47,591 nucleotides of DNA, taken from Venenivibrio stagnispumantis (GTDB taxonomy: Bacteria; Aquificota; Aquificia; Aquificales; Hydrogenothermaceae). Below the pieces are notes generated by a model. It did not search any database and had not been told where the DNA came from. It saw nothing but the letters and a program-made list of their open reading frames with translations. The stretch is from contig NZ_FXTX01000013.1 of NCBI RefSeq assembly GCF_900182795.1, positions 1 to 47,591 of the forward strand, written 5' to 3'. The number at the start of each line of letters is the position of its first letter. The stretch's first letter is position 1. The position numbers were made by a program, and so were the translations under genes. Positions 10,568-22,214 of the stretch are shown piece by piece.

Positions 10568-11212
10568 TTACCTCCAAATCTGTTTGTCTCTTTTAAATAA
10601 TATCATATTTTTCATATATTCAAATATAAACTCAAATGCTTCTATATGTCTTTTTGCTTCAAACTCATCTCTACCCCAACAGTATATCCCATGGTTTTTT
10701 ATAAGTATTGCAGGGACATCAGAATTTATTGCTTTTGAAGCTTCTTCTGCCAATTTTTCAAGATTAAAATAATTTTCTATTATAGGTATCTCTATGTATG
10801 CATCTTCTTTCCATATATCAAGGGCTTTAATCATTTCCATATCTTTTACCGGAACTTTTCCATCTTCAAAATATATGGAAGATATAAAGTTGTTATTCGG
10901 TGTGTGTATATGAATTACACATTTTGCATCTGTTTTTTGATATATATACGAATGGATTTTTGTTTCTGCTGATGGCTTTAATCTTGTTCTTTCTACTGCT
11001 TTTCCTTCTTTGTCTACAAATATAACATCTTCATTAGATACAGTTCCTTTATCTTTTCCGGAAGTTGTTACGGCAAATACAAGAGGTTCATCATGTAATT
11101 TATAAGATAAATTTCCACTTGTTGCCGGAAACCATCCTTTATGATAAAGTTTAACTTTTATCTCATTTAGAATATGAATAGCTTTTTGCTTTTCCTCAAT
11201 ATATATCTCCAT
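10568..11212 (-). CDS. mtnB: Methylthioribulose-1-phosphate dehydratase
   Basis: This is a class II aldolase-fold zinc enzyme that dehydrates 5-methylthioribulose 1-phosphate. Visible landmarks are GWFPATSGNLSYK, the metal-binding HIHTPNN pair of His, and the third His in LIKNHGIYCWG. ATG 11212 is preferred over GTG 11218 because GAGGAG (11218-11223) is then spaced by five bases. The upstream nadE stop lies within this ribosome site. The product is about 214 residues, the family's normal length. The mtnC/mtnA-type steps are not in the window. Confidence 0.88.
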   Translation of the reverse strand: MEIYIEEKQKAIHILNEIKVKLYHKGWFPATSGNLSYKLHDEPLVFAVTTSGKDKGTVSNEDVIFVDKEGKAVERTRLKPSAETKIHSYIYQKTDAKCVIHIHTPNNNFISSIYFEDGKVPVKDMEMIKALDIWKEDAYIEIPIIENYFNLEKLAEEASKAINSDVPAILIKNHGIYCWGRDEFEAKRHIEAFEFIFEYMKNMILFKRDKQIWR

Positions 11213-11221
11213 AGCCACTCC

Positions 11222-12949
11222 TCAAATCTCACTAAATCTATTAACTATTGGCATTCTTCTATCTTTTCCAAAAGCTCTTTCTGTTATTTTTATACCTATA
11301 GGCGATTGTCTTCTTTTGTATTCATTTGTATCAATTAATCTTATTATTCTCTTAACTCTTTCTTTATTTTCCGGAAATCTTTCTAAAATGATATTAGCAG
11401 GAATATCTTCTTCTACATACATTTTTATTATTTCATCAAGTATTTCATAAGGCAGTAGTTCTGCTTCATCTGTTTGATTGGGTCTGAGTTCTGCAGATGG
11501 TGGTTTTTTTAATACTCTATCCGGAATAACTTTTTTTATACTATTTCTATAATAAGAAAGTTCATATACTTTTGTTTTTAATACATCTTTTAATACGGCA
11601 AATCCACCAACCATATCTCCGTATAAGGTGGAATATCCTACGCTCATCTCGCTTTTATTACCGGTTGCCAAAACTATCCAGCCAAATTTATTAGATAGAG
11701 CCATTAATATATTTCCTCTTATTCTTGCTTGCAAATTCTCTTCTGTTGTATTTTGTGGCAGATTTTTAAATATATCTGATAACTGTGATATATAGCTATT
11801 ATATATATCTATAATTGGTATTGTAAAGGTTTCAATACTTAGATTTTTTGCAACTTCAAGGGCATCTTCTATGCTTTCTTTTGAAGTATACATAGATGGC
11901 ATTAATACGCCTTTTACATTTTCATTTCCGAGGGCATCTACTGCAATTGTTGCCGTAAGTGAGCTATCAATTCCACCGCTTAATCCTATCACAACTTTTT
12001 TAAAATTATTTTTTTGTATATAATCCCTAAGTCCTACCACCAAAGCTTTATAAGTTTGCTCTATCTCCGGTGTATCCAAATATATCTTTTCCGGTGTAAT
12101 ACTGCTTTTTTCTTTTATTTGATAATCAATATTAATTATTTCTAAATTTTCTTCCCTTTTATAATCTGTTCTTAAATTTCTTATTCTGTTATCTTTTAAC
12201 TGATTTCTAAATGTTTGCTCAAAATCTATATCTGCAATAATTAAATCTTCCTCAAAAGATTTTCCTTTAGCTATTATCTCTCCTTCGCCGTCAACAACAA
12301 AACTATTTCCATCAAAAACAAGCTCATCTTGAGCACCGACTATATTTAAATATGCAATAGAGATAATATTATCCCTTGCCCTTGTTTTTATCATCTCTTC
12401 TCTTTTCTTTATTTTTCCTATAAAATATGGTGAAGCATTTATATTTATTACAAGGGAAGCTCCTTCTATTGCATATATATTAATAGGATTTTCCGGATAC
12501 CATATATCTTCACATATAGATAAGCCTATTTTTAGCTCTTGTAGCTGGATTATACTATTTTTTTTGCCTTTTTGGAAATATCTAACTTCATCAAACACTC
12601 CATAATTTGGCAAAAATTGTTTATGATATATTCCTTCAATATTACCATTAAACAAAACTGCTGCTGCATTATAAATATCTATCTCTTTATCTATAAATCC
12701 AACTATTGTGATTAAATCCTTAGAATGTTTAGCTATTTCTTTAACTGCTTTTATATTTTTTTCTATAAAAGATGTTTTGAAAATTAAATCTTCCGGTGGA
12801 TAGCCTGTAATTGCAAGCTCCGGAAATATTACTATATCTGCTTCTTCTTCCTTTGCCTTATTAATAAATTCAATAATCTTTGCTGTATTATACTCAATAT
12901 CACCTACAACAGGATTTATCTGGCATAGTGCTAATCTTAATGCTTTCAT
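11222..12949 (-). CDS. nadE: Glutamine-dependent NAD+ synthetase
   Basis: This is a two-domain enzyme. The N-terminal nitrilase-fold glutaminase (residues about 1-260) shows its Glu (FPELAITGYPPEDL), Lys (HKQFLPNYGVFDE) and Cys (GLSICEDIWYP). The C-terminal NAD synthase (about 290-575) contains the PP-loop VIGLSGGIDSSL. It converts deamido-NAD to NAD using glutamine nitrogen. The 575-residue length is typical of this glutamine-dependent form. The start overlaps the secA stop by four bases. Confidence 0.95.
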   Translation of the reverse strand: MKALRLALCQINPVVGDIEYNTAKIIEFINKAKEEEADIVIFPELAITGYPPEDLIFKTSFIEKNIKAVKEIAKHSKDLITIVGFIDKEIDIYNAAAVLFNGNIEGIYHKQFLPNYGVFDEVRYFQKGKKNSIIQLQELKIGLSICEDIWYPENPINIYAIEGASLVININASPYFIGKIKKREEMIKTRARDNIISIAYLNIVGAQDELVFDGNSFVVDGEGEIIAKGKSFEEDLIIADIDFEQTFRNQLKDNRIRNLRTDYKREENLEIINIDYQIKEKSSITPEKIYLDTPEIEQTYKALVVGLRDYIQKNNFKKVVIGLSGGIDSSLTATIAVDALGNENVKGVLMPSMYTSKESIEDALEVAKNLSIETFTIPIIDIYNSYISQLSDIFKNLPQNTTEENLQARIRGNILMALSNKFGWIVLATGNKSEMSVGYSTLYGDMVGGFAVLKDVLKTKVYELSYYRNSIKKVIPDRVLKKPPSAELRPNQTDEAELLPYEILDEIIKMYVEEDIPANIILERFPENKERVKRIIRLIDTNEYKRRQSPIGIKITERAFGKDRRMPIVNRFSEI

Positions 12950-15741
12950 TTCTTTCTTCTTTCCATTCGGTTTTTATATTTTAATACTCTTTTTTTCTTT
13001 TCTTCCGTAGGTTGTATATTTGTTTGTGATTTTTGTAGTAATTTTTCAGCTTCTTTTTCTTGCTCTTTAATCTCTTCTTCTATCTCTTCTTCGGAAGTTA
13101 TTTGTAGTTTAAATAGATACTCAATGGTATTTTGTTTTAATTTATACATCATATCTTCAAATAGTTCAAAAGATTCTCTTTTGTATTCAACAAGAGGGTC
13201 TCTTTGGGCATAGCCTCTTAGATATACGCTTTCTCTTAATCTATCAAGTAGATGTAAATGCTCTTTCCAAAGATTGTCCAATACTTGAAGAGTTATATAT
13301 CTTTCAAACTCTCTCATTAATGATGAGCCGAGTTTATTTTCTTTTTCCTGATATGCTTTTTCAAGCTCTGATAATATATATTCTTCAAGTTCTTTTCTGT
13401 CCCACTCTTTATTTTTATCTATATCTATTTTTACTCCTGTCCATTCTTGTATTGCAGATATAAGTCCGTCTAAATCCCATTTTTCTTGATACTGGTCTGC
13501 CGGTGCATATTTATCAAGTAATGATAAAACTATATCTGCAATCCATATTTTTATTTCATCATTTAGATTTATACCTTCAAGTATATCTCTTCTTAAAGAG
13601 TAGATAACCTGTCTTTGTTTATTCATAACATCATCAAACTCAAGTAATCTTTTTCTTATCTGGAAGTTTTGTCCTTCTACTCTTTTTTGTGCATTTTCTA
13701 TTGCTTTTGATACCATTGTGCTTTCTATTGGCTCATTTTCAGGAATTTTTAATCTTTCCATTAATGCTTTTAATCTATCTCCACCAAATAATCTGAGTAA
13801 ATCATCTTCAAGGGAAAGATAAAATCTTGAACTTCCCGGGTCTCCCTGTCTTCCGGCTCTACCTCTGAGCTGATTATCTATCCTTCTTGATTCGTGTCTC
13901 TCTGTTCCTATAACTGCAAGTCCTCCAAGTTCTACAACCTTTTGTTTTTCCTGTGATGTTATTTTTTGAGCTTCTTTTAAAGCTTCTTTATACTGCTCTT
14001 CTGTTGCTGTTTCCGGTGATAAACCTTTTTTTGCAAGTATTTCTTTTGCTAAAAATTCCGGATTACCACCGAGTAATATGTCAGTCCCTCTACCTGCCAT
14101 ATTTGTTGATATTGTTACTGCTCCAACTCTTCCTGCCTGAGCTATTATTTCAGCTTCTTTCTCATGGTTTTTGGCATTTAATACATTATGTTTTATATTT
14201 CTCTTTTTTAATAATCCAGACAGATATTCAGATGTTTCTACCGAAACTGTTCCTACTAAAACAGGTCTACCTTCTTTATGTAATCTTATTATTTCTTCTA
14301 CAACCTGATTAAATTTTTCTTTTTTTGTTTTATATATAACATCAGGATAATCTATTCTTCTTACCGGTTTATTTGTAGGTATTACAAGAACATCTAAGTT
14401 ATATATCTCTTTAAATTCTACTGCTTCTGTTTCTGCTGTTCCTGTCATTCCGGCAAGTTTTTTATACATTCTAAAATAGTTTTGGAATGTAATGGATGCA
14501 AGGGTTTGATTTTCTGCTTCTATTTTTACTCCTTCTTTTGCTTCTATTGCCTGATGTAATCCATCAGACCATCTTCTTCCGGGCATCAATCTACCGGTAA
14601 ATTCATCAACAATAATAACTTCTCCATCTTTTACAACATAATCCCTATCCCTATGGAATAATGTATTTGCCCTAAGTGATTGGTTTATAGCATGAAGAAG
14701 TTCTATATTTTTTGTATCATATAGATTTTCTATATTAAAATATTTTTCTGCTTTTTCTGCTCCTTTTTCTGTTAAAACTGCTGTTTTATTTTTTTCATCT
14801 ACTATAAAATCTTCATCTTTTATGAGGGTTTTCACGAAAGCATCTGTTTGATAATATATTGATACATCTTCTCCTGAAGGTCCTGATATTATAAGTGGTG
14901 TTCTTGCTTCATCTATTAAGATTGAATCAACTTCATCAATTATTGCAAAGTTATGCCCTTTTACCTGAACAATCTGGTCTTTTGAAAATACCATATTATC
15001 TCTAAGATAATCAAATCCAAATTCATTATTAGTTCCATAGGTTATATCTGCTTCATAGGCAGACCTTCTATCTGTTTCTTTTGCTACTGTAAAGAAATCT
15101 TTTCTTGCTTCTATATTATATTTTTCTGGTGGCAAAATCTCTTCAAAAAATCCTTTTGGCCATACTCTTCTATCTTTTTCTACGGCTTCTTCAAATTTAG
15201 ATTCATCTGCCCATTCTATAATATAAGATACACTATTTGTATTTATTGCTCCTACCGAAAGACCAAGGAATTTATAAATACTACCCATCTGGACTGCATC
15301 TCTTTTTGCAAGATAATCATTTACAGTAACAAGATGGACTCCTTTGCCGGTTAATGCATTTAGATATATAGCTATTGCTGCAACAAGGGTTTTACCTTCA
15401 CCGGTTTTCATCTCTGCAATCTTTCCTTGATGGAGAGCCATAGCCCCTATAAGCTGAACATTAAAAGGTCTAAGTCCGATGGTTCTTTTTGCTGCTTCCC
15501 TTGCAATAGCAAAAGCTTCAATCATTACTTCATTTATTTCTCCTTCTAATATCTCTGTCAGGATATGCTCGTTTGATTGAACTTTTTCCCGTAGAACAAG
15601 ACTTTTTTCTCTAAGTTCTTTATTTGATAATTTATCAAGCTCCGGTTCTAATAAATTAATTTTTTCTACAAATTTTGATAACTTTTTTATTTCTCTTTCA
15701 TTTTTTGTGCCGAATATCTTTTTTATTAAGAAGTTTAGCAT
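12946..15741 (-). CDS. secA: Preprotein translocase ATPase SecA
   Basis: SecA drives Sec-dependent export. Walker A is MKTGEGKT at 111-118. IIDEVDSILIDEARTPLIISG is the Walker B/DEAD region, and GRAGRQGDPGSSRFYLSLEDDL lies in the second motor domain. Compared with the Escherichia coli form, an insert of about 55 residues lies at roughly 166-222, between FLGLSVG and the AYEADITYGTNNE motif. A similar insert is known from Aquificales and Thermotogales SecA. The C-terminus ends in a basic tail (KYKNRMERRKK) and lacks the CxCxSGxxxxHC zinc motif used for SecB binding. The ribosome site is a modest TAAGG about ten bases upstream, and it can be paired by the structured leader described separately. 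Confidence 0.97.
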   Translation of the reverse strand: MLNFLIKKIFGTKNEREIKKLSKFVEKINLLEPELDKLSNKELREKSLVLREKVQSNEHILTEILEGEINEVMIEAFAIAREAAKRTIGLRPFNVQLIGAMALHQGKIAEMKTGEGKTLVAAIAIYLNALTGKGVHLVTVNDYLAKRDAVQMGSIYKFLGLSVGAINTNSVSYIIEWADESKFEEAVEKDRRVWPKGFFEEILPPEKYNIEARKDFFTVAKETDRRSAYEADITYGTNNEFGFDYLRDNMVFSKDQIVQVKGHNFAIIDEVDSILIDEARTPLIISGPSGEDVSIYYQTDAFVKTLIKDEDFIVDEKNKTAVLTEKGAEKAEKYFNIENLYDTKNIELLHAINQSLRANTLFHRDRDYVVKDGEVIIVDEFTGRLMPGRRWSDGLHQAIEAKEGVKIEAENQTLASITFQNYFRMYKKLAGMTGTAETEAVEFKEIYNLDVLVIPTNKPVRRIDYPDVIYKTKKEKFNQVVEEIIRLHKEGRPVLVGTVSVETSEYLSGLLKKRNIKHNVLNAKNHEKEAEIIAQAGRVGAVTISTNMAGRGTDILLGGNPEFLAKEILAKKGLSPETATEEQYKEALKEAQKITSQEKQKVVELGGLAVIGTERHESRRIDNQLRGRAGRQGDPGSSRFYLSLEDDLLRLFGGDRLKALMERLKIPENEPIESTMVSKAIENAQKRVEGQNFQIRKRLLEFDDVMNKQRQVIYSLRRDILEGINLNDEIKIWIADIVLSLLDKYAPADQYQEKWDLDGLISAIQEWTGVKIDIDKNKEWDRKELEEYILSELEKAYQEKENKLGSSLMREFERYITLQVLDNLWKEHLHLLDRLRESVYLRGYAQRDPLVEYKRESFELFEDMMYKLKQNTIEYLFKLQITSEEEIEEEIKEQEKEAEKLLQKSQTNIQPTEEKKKRVLKYKNRMERRKK

Positions 15742-15831
15742 TTTTATGAAACCTTATTCACGGCTATAAAAACCGTGCCCCTATTTAAAAGGCAGCCAAG
15801 CCTTAGGGGTAAGGTGTATTTTGGCTACCTT

Positions 15832-15833
<2 letters not shown>
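15742..15833 (-). promoter_or_regulatory. Structured leader RNA between guaB and secA
   Basis: The transcript strand can fold into an 11-pair stem: AAAAGGTAGCC (15833-15823) with GGCTGCCTTTT (15797-15787). The stem includes a G-U pair that would be a C-A mismatch in the opposite strand's RNA, which favours the minus strand as the functional one. Inside is CCTTA-CCCC-TAAGG (15814-15801). The CCCC loop is complementary to GGGG at 15781-15778, a possible pseudoknot. A third hairpin, CACGG/CCGTG, occupies 15777-15759. The probable secA ribosome site TAAGGT (15756-15751) is complementary to ACCTTA of the inner hairpin. It could be a riboregulator, an attenuator or a guaB terminator. No known riboswitch signature was recognised. 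Confidence 0.5.
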
Positions 15834-17349
<1,516 letters not shown>

Positions 17350-17402
17350 CAAAAAATATTTCTACTTTTTGCAAAAATCTATAAATTTTATTATAAAAAA
17401 AC

Positions 17403-17430
17403 TTGACAAAATTAAACTAAAGTATTAGAT
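17403..17430 (+). promoter_or_regulatory. Housekeeping-type promoter for dnaK
   Basis: TTGACA at 17403-17408 is a perfect -35. A weaker -10 (TTAGAT, 17425-17430) follows after 16 bases. No CIRCE-like inverted repeat (TTAGCACTC-N9-GAGTGCTAA) is present upstream of dnaK, so HrcA control is not supported here. Confidence 0.45.
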
Positions 17431-17468
17431 TATTTAATGTACAAAAAAATTTTAAGGAGGAAGTTAAG

Positions 17469-19337
17469 ATGTCAAAAGCAAGTAAAGTAATAGGAATTGA
17501 CCTTGGAACAACAAACTCTGTTGTATCAGTTGTAATAGGTGGAGAGCCTGTAGTAATTGCAAACCAAGAAGGATTTAGAACAACACCATCTATTGTATCT
17601 TGGACAAAGGAAGGTGAAACCCTTGTAGGAGAACCAGCAAAAAGAAGAGCAGTATTAGACCCAGAAAACACCATTTATGAATCAAAAAGATTTATAGGTA
17701 GAAAATATGATGAAGTAACAGAAGAAATAAAAAATGTTCCTTATAAGGTAGTAGCAGATGAAAAAGGAGATGCAGCATTCTATATTCCAAATCTTGGAAG
17801 AAATGTAAGACCGGAAGAAGTAGGTGCTCAAATCTTAAAGAAATTAAAAGAAGCAGCAGAAGCATATCTTGGGGAAAAAGTAACAGAAGCTGTTATAACA
17901 GTTCCTGCATATTTCAATGAAAGACAAAGACAGGCAACAAAAGATGCAGGTAAAATAGCCGGTCTTGAAGTAAAAAGAATAATAAACGAACCAACAGCTG
18001 CAGCTTTAGCTTACGGACTTGATAAAAAATCAGATATAAAAATACTTGTTTATGATTTTGGTGGTGGAACATTTGATGTTTCTATCCTTGAAGGTGGCGA
18101 TGGAGTAATAGAAGTAAAAGCCTCTGATGGTGATACCCATCTTGGTGGTTCTGATATTGATGCAAGAATAATAAACTGGCTTGTAGATGAATTTCAAAGA
18201 GAACACGGCATAGATTTAAGAAAAGATAAAACTGCTTTCCAAAGATTAAAAGAAGCAGCAGAACAGGCTAAAAAAGAGTTATCTTTCAAAATGGAAACAG
18301 ATATAAATCTTCCATTTATAACAATTAATCCGGAAACAAATCAACCATTACACCTTGAGAAAAAACTTACAAGAGCAAGACTTGAAGAAATGATAAAAGA
18401 TTTAATAGACAGAACAATGGATATAGTGAAAAGAACCTTAGAAGCAGCAAAATTAACACCAAGAGATATAGATGAAGTTGTGTTGGTAGGTGGTTCTACA
18501 AGAATACCTTTAGTCCAACAAAGAATAAGAGAATTCTTCGGAAAAGAGCCTAATAAATCTGTAAACCCTGATGAAGTTGTTTCTGTTGGTGCTGCTATAC
18601 AAGGTGGTGTATTAGCAGGAGAAGTAAAAGATGTATTATTAATTGATGTGACACCACTTTCTCTTGGTATAGAAACCCTTGGTGGAGTTATGACAGTATT
18701 AATACCAAGAAATACACCAATCCCAACCAAAAAATGTGAAATATTTACAACAGCTGCAGACAATCAAACACAGGTTGAGATTGTAGTATTACAAGGTGAA
18801 AGAAAAATGGCAAGAGAAAATAAACTTCTCGGTAGTTTCAGATTAACAGATATTCCTCCTGCACCAAGAGGAGTTCCTCAAATAGAAGTATGCTTTGATA
18901 TAGATGCAGACGGAATACTCCACGTTACTGCTACAGATAAAGCAACCGGAAAAGCCCAGTCCATAAAAGTAACCCCATCAAGCGGATTGACAGAAGAAGA
19001 TATCCAAAAAATAATTGAAGAAGCTAAAAAACATGAAGAAGAAGATAAAAAATTCCAAGAAATGGTTGAACTCAGAAATCAGCTTGATACAATAACTTAT
19101 AGCCTTGAAAAAACAATAAATGAAAACAGAGCAAAATTATCAGAAGATGATATTAAAGAAGCAGAAGAAGCAATAAAACAAGCAAAAGATGCACTAAATT
19201 CTAATGATAAAAACACAATACAAAGAGCCATTGATAATATTACAAATGTTGCAAACAAAATAGCTATAAAATTATATTCACAAGGTGGAGGAACCCAGAC
19301 AAATCCTGATGAACCGATAAACCCTGAAGTCCATTAA
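17469..19337 (+). CDS. dnaK: Chaperone DnaK (Hsp70)
   Basis: The nucleotide-binding domain (1-390) contains [25 protein letters not shown] and the [13 protein letters not shown] adenosine motif. The linker is [16 protein letters not shown], followed by the substrate-binding beta domain and the helical lid to residue 622. It is an ATP-driven chaperone that works with DnaJ and GrpE, which are not adjacent here. The start has an excellent site, AAGGAGGAAG. The gene stands alone, with a divergent neighbour upstream and a strong terminator downstream. Confidence 0.98.
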   Translation: MSKASKVIGIDLGTTNSVVSVVIGGEPVVIANQEGFRTTPSIVSWTKEGETLVGEPAKRRAVLDPENTIYESKRFIGRKYDEVTEEIKNVPYKVVADEKGDAAFYIPNLGRNVRPEEVGAQILKKLKEAAEAYLGEKVTEAVITVPAYFNERQRQATKDAGKIAGLEVKRIINEPTAAALAYGLDKKSDIKILVYDFGGGTFDVSILEGGDGVIEVKASDGDTHLGGSDIDARIINWLVDEFQREHGIDLRKDKTAFQRLKEAAEQAKKELSFKMETDINLPFITINPETNQPLHLEKKLTRARLEEMIKDLIDRTMDIVKRTLEAAKLTPRDIDEVVLVGGSTRIPLVQQRIREFFGKEPNKSVNPDEVVSVGAAIQGGVLAGEVKDVLLIDVTPLSLGIETLGGVMTVLIPRNTPIPTKKCEIFTTAADNQTQVEIVVLQGERKMARENKLLGSFRLTDIPPAPRGVPQIEVCFDIDADGILHVTATDKATGKAQSIKVTPSSGLTEEDIQKIIEEAKKHEEEDKKFQEMVELRNQLDTITYSLEKTINENRAKLSEDDIKEAEEAIKQAKDALNSNDKNTIQRAIDNITNVANKIAIKLYSQGGGTQTNPDEPINPEVH

Positions 19338-19342
19338 TATAC

Positions 19343-19367
19343 AAAGCCCCGAAAGGGGCTTTTTTTA
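19343..19367 (+). terminator. Intrinsic terminator of dnaK
   Basis: AAAGCCCC, a GAAA tetraloop and GGGGCTTT form a tight stem followed by TTTTT, six bases after the dnaK stop. This is a textbook rho-independent terminator. Confidence 0.93.
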
Positions 19368-19431
19368 TTGCAAAAAATTCTTATTTATAATATATTTAAT
19401 TTTAGGAACTCATATAAAATAGGAGGTAAGT

Positions 19432-20331
19432 ATGATAAACCAATTAAAAACAGTTTTACTTCTTGGTTTACTTACCGGTTTATTTCTAATGATTGGTAAG
19501 CTTATAGGTGGTCAGCAAGGTATGGTTATTGCCTTTATACTTGCAATGGTAATGAATTTCTTTGCATATTTCTTTTCTGATAAAATGGCTCTCGCAATGT
19601 ATGGAGCAAGAGAACTTTCTTATGAAGAAGCTCCATGGCTTCATAATATAGTGGAAGAGCTTGCACAAAAAGCAGGTATACCAAAACCAAAAATATATCT
19701 TGCTCCTATAGAAATACCAAATGCTTTTGCAACCGGTAGAAATCCGAATCATGCAGCAGTAGCAGTTACATCAGGAATATTAAAAATACTTAATGAAAGA
19801 GAGTTAAGAGGAGTGTTAGCCCACGAAATAGCCCATATAAAAAATAGGGATATCCTTGTATCTACAATTGCTGCAACAATCGGTGGTGCTATCTCTATGC
19901 TTGCCGATATGATGTTTTGGTCTAATCTTTTTGGTGGAAATAAAGAAGAAAACAATAACGGTATAGCAGGAATAATAACATCTTTACTTGTATTTATAAT
20001 AGCACCTATAGCAGCAATGCTAATACAAATGGCAGTATCCCGTTCAAGAGAGTATCTTGCAGATGAAACCGGTGCAAAAATATCAGAAGACCCACTTGCT
20101 CTTGCAAATGCACTTAGGAAGTTGGAAGAAGCAGCAAATTATTTAGCACCTGTTGCTCAAGAACAAGTTAATCCCGGAACAGCCCATATGATGATAGTTA
20201 ATCCATTAAGGGCAGATAGCATAATGGCTCTTTTCTCTACACATCCACCTACAGAAGAAAGAATTAGAAGATTAGAGGAACTTGCAGAAAAAATGAAAAA
20301 ATCCCACAATGTCGGAATAGTATATTATTAA
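19432..20331 (+). CDS. htpX: Membrane metalloprotease HtpX
   Basis: This M48-family zinc protease acts in membrane protein quality control. The zinc motif HEIAH is at residues 131-135 and the third ligand lies in the [11 protein letters not shown] segment. Four hydrophobic segments are visible: two near the N-terminus (about 8-25 and 31-49) and two between 145 and 200. The catalytic part faces the cytoplasm in known members. The ribosome site TAGGAGGTAAGT is strong. A TATAAT at 19386-19391 could be its -10 without a good -35. Its position next to dnaK fits a stress role, but the two have separate terminators. Confidence 0.93.
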   Translation: MINQLKTVLLLGLLTGLFLMIGKLIGGQQGMVIAFILAMVMNFFAYFFSDKMALAMYGARELSYEEAPWLHNIVEELAQKAGIPKPKIYLAPIEIPNAFATGRNPNHAAVAVTSGILKILNERELRGVLAHEIAHIKNRDILVSTIAATIGGAISMLADMMFWSNLFGGNKEENNNGIAGIITSLLVFIIAPIAAMLIQMAVSRSREYLADETGAKISEDPLALANALRKLEEAANYLAPVAQEQVNPGTAHMMIVNPLRADSIMALFSTHPPTEERIRRLEELAEKMKKSHNVGIVYY

Positions 20332-20340
20332 TATATTTTG

Positions 20341-20369
20341 GCTCCCTGATTTTCTCAGGGAGCTTTTAT
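20341..20369 (+). terminator. Intrinsic terminator of htpX
   Basis: GCTCCCTGA (20341-20349) and TCAGGGAGC (20355-20363) form a nine-pair stem with a five-base loop, followed by TTTTATT. The T-run exists only on the plus strand, so it serves htpX. It abuts the end of the convergent DUF3108 gene. Confidence 0.9.
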
Positions 20370-20974
20370 TCTTCAAGTTCAAGATTTATGTTTACTTTAC
20401 TTTCTATATAAATCTGGGTAGGAAAATTTTTGCCATCTTCTAAAAATATAGTTATTCTTTTTGTTTTACTTTCTTGAGGTTCAAAAATAATTCTTCTACC
20501 TTCTTTTCTAATTATTACAGGTTTCCCATTTATTAGAATATTAGAATTTAAAATATCACTTAAAGATTTATCTTTTTTAAAGAACATAGCTATAATAGGA
20601 AGCCATGGTTTTTTTTCATAAATAGCTTCATTTTCATATATCCTTTCTTTTTTTCCTTCTTTTTCATAAAGAGCCATATAATTATCATCTGAATAAAATT
20701 TAAAATCATAATTATAAAGCCAAGAAAATCTATCATAAGTTTTTCCTTCTGCTTCTATCTTCTTGTCTGAAATCTTAAAATATACTTCTCCTATACCTAT
20801 ACCAAGGGCATATACTTTATATTTTTTTATTTGATAATTTTCTTCGTTTTTATTTTTATTTAAAGATGTAGTAATATAAACTTTATCTGTTCTTATAATT
20901 TTTTCTTGATTTTCATCAGATAGAGAAATTTGAAATATAATTAGAGCGACAATGATTAACAATTTTTCCATCAC
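20366..20974 (-). CDS. Exported protein, probably DUF3108 family
   Basis: The 202-residue protein has a signal peptide (LLIIVALIIFQISLS). A beta-rich body follows, with the patterns YKVYALGIGIGEVYFKI and YDRFSWLYNYDFKFYSD, which resemble DUF3108 proteins of unknown function found in the periplasm. It starts at GTG 20974 or ATG 20971, overlapping the radC stop, with no clear ribosome site, so it probably depends on radC translation. The family assignment rests on pattern memory and is moderate. Confidence 0.6.
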   Translation of the reverse strand: MMEKLLIIVALIIFQISLSDENQEKIIRTDKVYITTSLNKNKNEENYQIKKYKVYALGIGIGEVYFKISDKKIEAEGKTYDRFSWLYNYDFKFYSDDNYMALYEKEGKKERIYENEAIYEKKPWLPIIAMFFKKDKSLSDILNSNILINGKPVIIRKEGRRIIFEPQESKTKRITIFLEDGKNFPTQIYIESKVNINLELEE

Positions 20975-21660
20975 AATAAACCATTATTTGCAAAACTGTA
21001 ATAACCTTTTTTTGCTATTATGATATGGTCTAATATCTCAAATCCCATTTCTAAGGATAATCTATAAATATTTTTTGTAAATTCAATATCTTCCTTAGAA
21101 GGTTTTGGTTCACCATTTGGATGATTATGGGCTAAAATTATGCCATAGGCATTTTCCTGTATTGCATAATAAAATATATCTCTTGGCTTGGCATTTAAAA
21201 CATTTATGCTTCCTATGGCTATTATATGTTTTGCTAAAACTTTATTGGATGTATTTAGATATAGTGCTATTAATTTTTCCTGAGTTTCTTTTTCTAAAAA
21301 TTTAAGATGTTGGTATGCTTCTGATGGTGAAGATATTATTATTTCTGGTTCATCTTGGTTTATCCGGTTTATTATCTCATTTATTGCCATTATCTCTAAG
21401 GCTTTTGTCTCTCCTATTCCTTTTATCTTTAATAAATCTTCAAAACTTAAATCTCGTAAATTTTTTATAGAGCCATTTTTTAAAATTTTATTTGCCAAGG
21501 AAAGAACATTATTATCTTTCGTACCGGTTTTTAACAAAATTGCAAGAAGTTCTATATCAGATAAAGAAGAAAGCCCGTATTTTAGAGCTTTCTCCCGTGG
21601 TAATAAATCCTTAGGTAAATCTTTTATTTTTTTCTTGTATATAAATTTTTCTTCTTTCAT
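20971..21660 (-). CDS. radC: RadC family JAMM-domain protein
   Basis: The N-terminal UPF0758/helix-hairpin-helix part (KIKDLPKDLLPREKALKYGLSSLSD and LLKIKGIGETKA) is followed by the JAMM metal motif AHNHPNGEPKPSKEDIEFT. The length of 229 residues is normal. Despite the name, a DNA-repair role has not been established for the family, and its biochemical function is uncertain. It sits between a BCAM0308-type gene and the DUF3108 gene, sharing bases with the latter. Confidence 0.92.
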   Translation of the reverse strand: MKEEKFIYKKKIKDLPKDLLPREKALKYGLSSLSDIELLAILLKTGTKDNNVLSLANKILKNGSIKNLRDLSFEDLLKIKGIGETKALEIMAINEIINRINQDEPEIIISSPSEAYQHLKFLEKETQEKLIALYLNTSNKVLAKHIIAIGSINVLNAKPRDIFYYAIQENAYGIILAHNHPNGEPKPSKEDIEFTKNIYRLSLEMGFEILDHIIIAKKGYYSFANNGLL

Positions 21661-21667
21661 CCATTTT

Positions 21668-22147
21668 TTACTCTTCTCTTCTCCACCAAACTCTTACATA
21701 CTTTTTCCCTTCAGGATATGATAATTTAAGTTCTCCTTTGTATGCTTTATGGATTGCTTCGCCGATTCTTCTTGCAAGATGCTCATAAGTTGTTCTTATA
21801 ATCATTTTTCCATCTTCTTCTTTTATATCTATAATTCTTTCTAATGGTCTGTATGCCATTTCTGATTCTTCTGTATTTTTTATTAGATTTTTTATTTCTT
21901 CTTCATGCTTTTTCCAAAAATCACCTTCTATATAAACAATGCCCCCTTCATAATTATCTTCTATTCTTCTACATGCAGGACAGATTATTTTCTGGGCATC
22001 TTTTGGAACTTCCTCAAGCCATTCAAATATACCATCATGGAAAACAACACCACATCTTTCACAAACAGAAGGGTCGTGATATTTTTCTTTTGTAAAATAA
22101 GGATCGTGAATATACTCTTGAATTAATTTATCTTTTCTCTTCTCCAT
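21668..22147 (-). CDS. BCAM0308-type zinc-ribbon protein
   Basis: The 159-residue product has two CxxC pairs (CERCGVVFHDGIFEW and CPACRR), forming a zinc ribbon near residues 30-62. It also has the EHLARRIGEAIHKAYKG segment typical of the family first named for BCAM0308 and distantly like NMD3 ribosome-export factors. An RNA or ribosome role is often suggested but unproven. ATG 22147 is chosen over GTG 22150 because AAGGAG is six bases away. Seven bases separate it from radC, so the three genes should be one transcript. Confidence 0.65.
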   Translation of the reverse strand: MEKRKDKLIQEYIHDPYFTKEKYHDPSVCERCGVVFHDGIFEWLEEVPKDAQKIICPACRRIEDNYEGGIVYIEGDFWKKHEEEIKNLIKNTEESEMAYRPLERIIDIKEEDGKMIIRTTYEHLARRIGEAIHKAYKGELKLSYPEGKKYVRVWWRREE

Positions 22148-22182
22148 CACAAACTCCTTTTTCTGTATATTTTTAAATAAAA

Positions 22183-22191
22183 TTATACCAT
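22183..22191 (-). promoter_or_regulatory. Extended -10 promoter before the BCAM0308-type gene
   Basis: On the minus strand TGGTATAAT is a perfect extended -10 located 36 bases before the start codon, in the gap behind the FlgM-like gene. It suggests that the BCAM0308-radC-DUF3108 genes have their own promoter. Confidence 0.5.
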
Positions 22192-22214
22192 ATATGATTA
22201 TAGCTTTTGAAAAC

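Noticed and set aside
13953-14312. A leucine-rich 119-codon plus-strand frame opposite secA
   Set aside because: It lies entirely antisense within secA; Leu/Phe-rich composition is what AT-rich Lys/Glu codons give when read backwards.
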